From Chryseobacterium sp. JAH (lineage in GTDB: Bacteria > Bacteroidota > Bacteroidia > Flavobacteriales > Weeksellaceae): DNA of 64,000 nt. The DNA is taken from positions 124,001 through 188,000 of the forward strand of contig NZ_LMAH01000005.1 of assembly GCF_001507335.1 (NCBI RefSeq), in the 5' to 3' direction. The translations under genes were made by a program, and so were the position numbers. The notes below the pieces were generated by a model that had not been told where the DNA came from, did not search any database, and saw nothing but the letters and a program-made list of their open reading frames with translations. Of this stretch, positions 60,232 to 64,000 are shown one piece after another. Positions within the stretch are counted from its first letter, which is position 1. Each line of letters begins with the position of its first letter.

Positions 60232-60567
60232 ATGAAAATGTATATTATCGTAAAAGATAACGTTCCTGATAAATTGGTTCCTGTGATCACCGCTCATGCT
60301 TCCTTGGCTTGTTACAAAAAATTTGAGACCAATGATAATATGATAAGATGGATCAATGGAATATTTAAAAAAGTTGTTTGTGTTACCCAAGAAAATGAAT
60401 TTGAAAAACTTAAAGATGAAGATGATTTTATTCTTTTAACAGAATCTGCCCTAGATGGCCGGGAAGTTTGTCTGGCATTCTGCCCGAGAATAGAATACTC
60501 CAAAAAATTTAAATTCTTAAAAATGTGGAAACCTCAAAATCATCAGGATGAAAACCGAGCTGATTAA
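60232..60567 (+). CDS. PTH2-like (peptidyl-tRNA hydrolase 2 fold) protein
   Basis: 111 residues. KMYIIVKDNVPDKLVPVITAHASLACY at the N-terminus and FKKVVCVTQENEFEKLKDEDD followed by TESALDGREVCLAF mirror the strand-helix order and conserved positions of Pth2 (AHAS helix, KVV strand, acidic-then-G-R loop). The charged residues for catalysis in Pth2 (Lys and Asp on the AQ/CAH helix and DAG) are only partly conserved. Pth2 is mainly archaeal and eukaryotic, so the bacterial role is open. It may be translated with the beta-propeller gene and the next small gene. Confidence 0.65.
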   Translation: MKMYIIVKDNVPDKLVPVITAHASLACYKKFETNDNMIRWINGIFKKVVCVTQENEFEKLKDEDDFILLTESALDGREVCLAFCPRIEYSKKFKFLKMWKPQNHQDENRAD

Positions 60568-60598
60568 AACTTAATAAAATAATTTAAAAGACAAAAAA

Positions 60599-60862
60599 AT
60601 GATCTTTGACCAAGCATTTCAAACCTACATCCTCAACCAAAAAGTAATTGCCTGGGGATTTCAGCATGAGATAAAAGTTGTTTTACCAAATGGATATTCT
60701 GCCTATCCGAGTGGTTATTTTACAGAATATGAAAACGGCTATAAACTCATTGCCAGTGGAGCTACACTTTACAAAACAAATATTCAGGAAGCCATGATCC
60801 TCGATCCTGACGGAATTCCGATTGCTCGGGATACTGAAGATACGCGACCCTGCGATTATTAA
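60599..60862 (+). CDS. Small hypothetical protein
   Basis: 87 residues, soluble, beta-rich in appearance. Not recognised. Notable pattern: VVLPNGYSAYPSGYFTEYENGYKLIASG, then a C-terminal DTEDTRPCDY. It lies 31 bp after the PTH2-like gene, likely in the same transcript, which makes a functional link with it plausible but unproven. Confidence 0.55.
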   Translation: MIFDQAFQTYILNQKVIAWGFQHEIKVVLPNGYSAYPSGYFTEYENGYKLIASGATLYKTNIQEAMILDPDGIPIARDTEDTRPCDY

Positions 60863-61025
60863 ATAATTGTCTTTTTTTTAAATTCAGAGAAAATAAATTT
60901 TGAAATATTTATAGTTCACTAAGAATGTATTTTTTTAGCCCAAGGAAAAAACTTTTACTTGCCTTTGATCGTTTATTGTAAGACTTGTTGATAATCAATT
61001 CAAAATTTCTTCGAAATCGTATGTT

Positions 61026-61033
61026 TAAATTTG
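61026..61033 (+). promoter_or_regulatory. -7 promoter element of the OmpR-type regulator gene
   Basis: TAAATTTG, a full TAnnTTTG match, 40 bp before the ATG at 61074. Confidence 0.45.
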
Positions 61034-61073
61034 CATTGTAAAATTGATATTTTACATTCCTAAAAAGAATCTG

Positions 61074-61751
61074 ATGAAAATCCTGATTATAGAAGACGAA
61101 ACCGAACTGGCAAAAAGTATTGCAGAATACCTTTCTGAAGAAAACTATCTGTGTGAGTTTGCCCTTACCTACAGTGAAGCTATGAACAAGATAGAACTAT
61201 TTCATTACGATTGTATTCTGTTGGATATTATGCTGCCGGATGGAAATGGTCTTAAGATTCTGGAAGAACTGAAAAAACAGAATAAGCAGGATGGAGTCAT
61301 CATTGTGTCGGCAAAAAATGCGCTGGAAGATAAGGTTAAAGGACTTCAGCTGGGCGCAGATGACTATTTGACCAAGCCTTTTCATCTGTCTGAACTGATG
61401 GCACGGATTTACTCTATCATCCGGAGAAAACAGTTCAGCAATTCCAATATTGTCAAACAGAACGAATTGGAAATCGATCTTCTGGCTAAAACTGTTTCGG
61501 TCAAAAATCAGGTAATTGCCCTTACCAAAAAAGAATTGGATTTGCTTCTCTATTTCATCGGAAACAAAAATAAAGTGATTTCAAAAAGTACATTGGCAGA
61601 GCATCTTTCAGGAGATTTTGCAGATATGCTTGACAATCATGACTTTGTCTACGCCCACGTCAAAAATCTCAAGAAAAAACTGTATGATGCAGGTTGCGAC
61701 CATGATCTGAAAACCATTTACGGAACGGGTTATAAATGGGTTTCACAATAG
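61074..61751 (+). CDS. OmpR/PhoB-family response regulator
   Basis: 225 residues from ATG 61074; an in-frame ATG at 61044 would add ten. The receiver has the acidic pair IEDE, phosphoacceptor D51 in CILLDIMLPDGNG and Lys in LTKPFHLSEL. A winged-helix DNA-binding domain fills about 130-225, with LTKKELDLLLYFIGNK and TIYGTGYKW. It forms a pair with the kinase 94 bp downstream. Confidence 0.94.
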   Translation: MKILIIEDETELAKSIAEYLSEENYLCEFALTYSEAMNKIELFHYDCILLDIMLPDGNGLKILEELKKQNKQDGVIIVSAKNALEDKVKGLQLGADDYLTKPFHLSELMARIYSIIRRKQFSNSNIVKQNELEIDLLAKTVSVKNQVIALTKKELDLLLYFIGNKNKVISKSTLAEHLSGDFADMLDNHDFVYAHVKNLKKKLYDAGCDHDLKTIYGTGYKWVSQ

Positions 61752-61845
61752 TAATGATTTATTAAAAGACTGGCTATTACTATTTAATTGAGGAAATATC
61801 TTTAAATTTATCTAAAATATGTACATAAAATAATTAGTATCCATC

Positions 61846-63132
61846 TTGCAGCCCCTACTCAGCAAAATTACAAAGCCCTTCATTATTTATGTCCTTATTA
61901 TTCTGGCCATCAGTGTTCCAGTGTACTATTTGGTCGTGGACGCAATATGGAAGCACGAGCTAGATGAGCATAACGAGATTGTGGCAGAAAAAACAGCATC
62001 TCATCTCAACAGTTTGAATTTAGAAGACCATAAACTTCTAGAAACGATACGATTTTGGAATGAGATGCAGCCAAGTACAACTATTCAAAGTCTGAAAAAA
62101 AAAGATAATTATCAAGACAGTGTTTTCATTATAGAAAGACCTCACAAGTTTCTTGATTTTGAAAAAATAGACAGATTTAGAGCGCTTTCCACAATCATTT
62201 ACCTTAACGAAAAGCCTTTCAGGTTTCGCATAGAAACAAATATTGAAGAATCTCAGGAAACTATTTTCTTCATATCTGCAACTAGTGTAATGCTCTTTCT
62301 TTTGATTGTAGCGGGTTTGTTAATTTTAAATAGAAAGTTATCTAAATCAGTTTGGAAGCCATTCAATCAAACGTTAGATAAACTCAAAACATTTAGTCTT
62401 AACCAGCAGACCAAAATTGAATTCAATGAAACGGATATTAAAGAATTTGATGAATTAAATAGTTCATTAAGCAAATTAATAGAACAAAATATTTCAGTTT
62501 ACAAAACACAGAAAGAGTTTACAGAAAATGCTTCCCATGAATTACAAACGCCTTTGGCGATTCTGAAAAATAAGCTTGATATTCTTTTACAAAATGAGGA
62601 TCTTACAGAAAAACAGTACGAGATCACTGAAGAAATGAACAGAGCATTGTCTAGAAGTTCAAGGATAAATAAAAACCTTTTACTTCTTGCAAAAATTGAT
62701 AATAGCCAATTTGATAGTTCTGAGACTTTTTTGTTTACAGGATTACTTCATCAAAGTCTGGAACTTTTGCAGGAACATTTTGAGCACAAAAATATTTCTG
62801 TCAAAAAAAACATAATGTCTGACGTTCAAGTAAATGGAAACAGCGGCCTGACGGAAGTGCTCATCAATAACCTGATACTGAATGCGATTCGTCATACCTT
62901 AACAAAGGGTTTTATTTCTATACGACTTACAGATTGTGTTTTTGAAATTACGAATTCTGGGACTGAGTCTCTTGATGCCGAATTACTGTTTAAAAGATTT
63001 TCTAAACTTTCTCAAGGCAGCAAAGGAAGTGGTCTGGGTTTAGCAATTATCAGTGAAATTTGCAAATTCCAAAACTGGAGCATTAGTTATCAATTTGAAA
63101 AACAGCATCACATTTTTTCTGTTCGTTTTTAA
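61846..63132 (+). CDS. Membrane sensor histidine kinase
   Basis: 428 residues with a TTG start; no ATG exists nearby before the first membrane helix. Two transmembrane helices (about 12-30 and 143-165) frame a small extracytoplasmic sensor domain of about 110 residues. The HisKA domain has His231 in FTENASHELQTPLAIL; the HATPase has N box NNLILNAIRHT and G box GSGLGLAII. It lacks a clear HAMP domain. It works with the OmpR-type regulator directly upstream. The stimulus is unknown. Confidence 0.9.
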   Translation: MQPLLSKITKPFIIYVLIILAISVPVYYLVVDAIWKHELDEHNEIVAEKTASHLNSLNLEDHKLLETIRFWNEMQPSTTIQSLKKKDNYQDSVFIIERPHKFLDFEKIDRFRALSTIIYLNEKPFRFRIETNIEESQETIFFISATSVMLFLLIVAGLLILNRKLSKSVWKPFNQTLDKLKTFSLNQQTKIEFNETDIKEFDELNSSLSKLIEQNISVYKTQKEFTENASHELQTPLAILKNKLDILLQNEDLTEKQYEITEEMNRALSRSSRINKNLLLLAKIDNSQFDSSETFLFTGLLHQSLELLQEHFEHKNISVKKNIMSDVQVNGNSGLTEVLINNLILNAIRHTLTKGFISIRLTDCVFEITNSGTESLDAELLFKRFSKLSQGSKGSGLGLAIISEICKFQNWSISYQFEKQHHIFSVRF

Positions 63133-63188
63133 AGTTCAAAATTTCTTCTAAATTGGATTGTTTCTTTACACGTTTTTAACGGGTAAAT

Positions 63189-64000
63189 ATGAATTCAAAA
63201 AAAGGTTATGCAAGATTGGTTAAGAAGATCTTTGGTGGGAGGTTTTCTGCATTATTCAGTGTTTTAAGTTTATACATTCTTTTTTCGTTGGTAATAAGAA
63301 TCCTACTGTTGGTCTGGTCTGCAAAAGACATAGATGGTAATGTACTTGATATCCTGAGAGCGTTTTTCACAGGATTTATGTTTGATCTCACCATGGGCTT
63401 ATTATTTTTGGTTTTGTATGCTACTTATCTTCTGATTTTTCCAAAAAGATGGATTGGTTCTTTTTTTGACCAATGTTTTACTTACTCTCATTTAGCTTTA
63501 CTTTTTATCATTATTTACTTCAGTCTTTTGGCAGAAATTCCTTTCTGGGACGAATTTGGCGTGAGATTCAATTTTATTGCAGTCGATTATCTCATTTATA
63601 CCTATGAAGTTTTTGAAAATATCAACCAGTCTTATCCTCTACCATTGGTGGCAGTTGTTTTATTAGGATTAATCGTGTTTACTTTTATTGTATTTAAAAA
63701 GCTTAGTATTTTCAAAAATACCTTTGCAGGTAAAAGTTCTCTTCGCCATCGTTTTGTTTTTGCAGTTCCTGTTGTGATTTTAGGTTCAGTCTTGGGACTT
63801 GTAATGAAAAACAAGCAGGCAGATTTTAGCAATAATCTTGTGGTGAATGAACTGGGGAAAAATGGGGCGTTCTCTTTTGTTTCAGCATATCAGTCAAACG
63901 AATTAGATTATGAAACATTTTACCCTAAAATATGTGATAAAGATGCATATTCGGTTTTGAGAAATAATCTCTTACAGCAAAATCAGAAATTTATTACAAA
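63189..64000 (+). CDS. LTA synthase-family sulfatase, partial (membrane half)
   Basis: 270 codons are visible before the right edge. The sequence has about five transmembrane helices (around residues 20-40, 60-85, 100-120, 155-175 and 195-215). The following segment, VVNELGKNGAFSFVSAYQSNELDY, is characteristic of Bacteroidota LTA-synthase-like sulfatases, whose catalytic domain lies further downstream, outside the window. The family transfers phosphoglycerol- or phosphoethanolamine-type groups at the cell surface. It begins 56 bp after the kinase gene in the same direction and may be in the same transcript. Confidence 0.85.
   Translation, partial: MNSKKGYARLVKKIFGGRFSALFSVLSLYILFSLVIRILLLVWSAKDIDGNVLDILRAFFTGFMFDLTMGLLFLVLYATYLLIFPKRWIGSFFDQCFTYSHLALLFIIIYFSLLAEIPFWDEFGVRFNFIAVDYLIYTYEVFENINQSYPLPLVAVVLLGLIVFTFIVFKKLSIFKNTFAGKSSLRHRFVFAVPVVILGSVLGLVMKNKQADFSNNLVVNELGKNGAFSFVSAYQSNELDYETFYPKICDKDAYSVLRNNLLQQNQKFIT

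Noticed and set aside
1..64000. CRISPR arrays, IS elements, prophage genes, rRNA operons and riboswitches
   Set aside because: No regular repeat-spacer arrangement, transposase, integrase, phage structural gene, rRNA-like stretch or recognisable aptamer was found on either strand.

Overview
The window looks like chromosomal DNA of a Flavobacteriia member close to Chryseobacterium (Weeksellaceae, Bacteroidota). It is AT-rich, and Shine-Dalgarno sites are largely absent. Promoters follow the Bacteroidota TTG-N18/20-TAnnTTTG pattern. Several families typical of the group are present: GldD, Bacteroidota-type T6SS sheath proteins, a lipoprotein M13 peptidase, a membrane-anchored TPR-AraC regulator, and the start of an LTA-synthase-like sulfatase. 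No IS element, prophage, CRISPR array or rRNA was seen. There is one tRNA (Leu-CAA).

Region 1 (1-4.6 kb) is an envelope-sensing module. It contains a periplasmic SIMPL-domain protein (cut by the window edge), a secreted von Willebrand A protein, a TPR-bearing LytS-type histidine kinase and its LytTR response regulator. Two intergenic regions carry the same paired ACTTGGT direct repeat with an exact 21-bp period, the geometry expected for a LytTR dimer. I infer that the regulator controls the SIMPL gene, the vWA gene and its own kinase; this is the best candidate for an undescribed system. Region 2 (4.6-11.7 kb) has a lipocalin, a small unknown, full-length CinA and a tandem pair of M13 zinc metallopeptidases. 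Region 3 (11.8-13.8 kb) is an isolated tssB-tssC sheath pair without other T6SS genes nearby. Region 4 (14-29.5 kb) is mostly housekeeping: MutY, GldD, a PfkB kinase, a SurA-like chaperone, a nitronate monooxygenase, an alpha/beta hydrolase, an HD-like protein, a rhodanese, QueG, a DUF2459 / L,D-transpeptidase pair, a cupin, tRNA-Leu, an MBL hydrolase, an unrecognised 475-residue family, an fRMsr-like GAF protein, a frameshifted lipoprotein and a PAP2 phosphatase.

Region 5 (29.5-42.2 kb) holds a KAS III-like enzyme, photolyase, a PAS histidine kinase, a stand-alone protein resembling EF-Tu domain III, a large AsmA-like protein, a TPR-AraC membrane regulator and a GNAT-nitrilase fusion. Region 6 (42.3-49.8 kb) is a stress island: a DUF2383 four-helix bundle behind a sigma-54-like promoter, then an apparent operon (unknown, large-subunit catalase, zinc alcohol dehydrogenase, divergent CinA C-domain), and a DUF892 ferritin-like protein with a histone-like basic tail. 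Region 7 (50-58.4 kb) has an acyl-CoA dehydrogenase, a compact AraC regulator, a DEAD-box-like protein lacking the catalytic motifs and the second RecA domain, a cold-shock protein, an OmpA-family protein behind another sigma-54-like site, and exonuclease III. Region 8 (58.4-64 kb) has an orphan terminator that may end a small RNA, a beta-propeller protein, a PTH2-like protein, an OmpR-type two-component pair and the start of the sulfatase gene.

All family assignments come from reading motifs by eye. No database search was possible.
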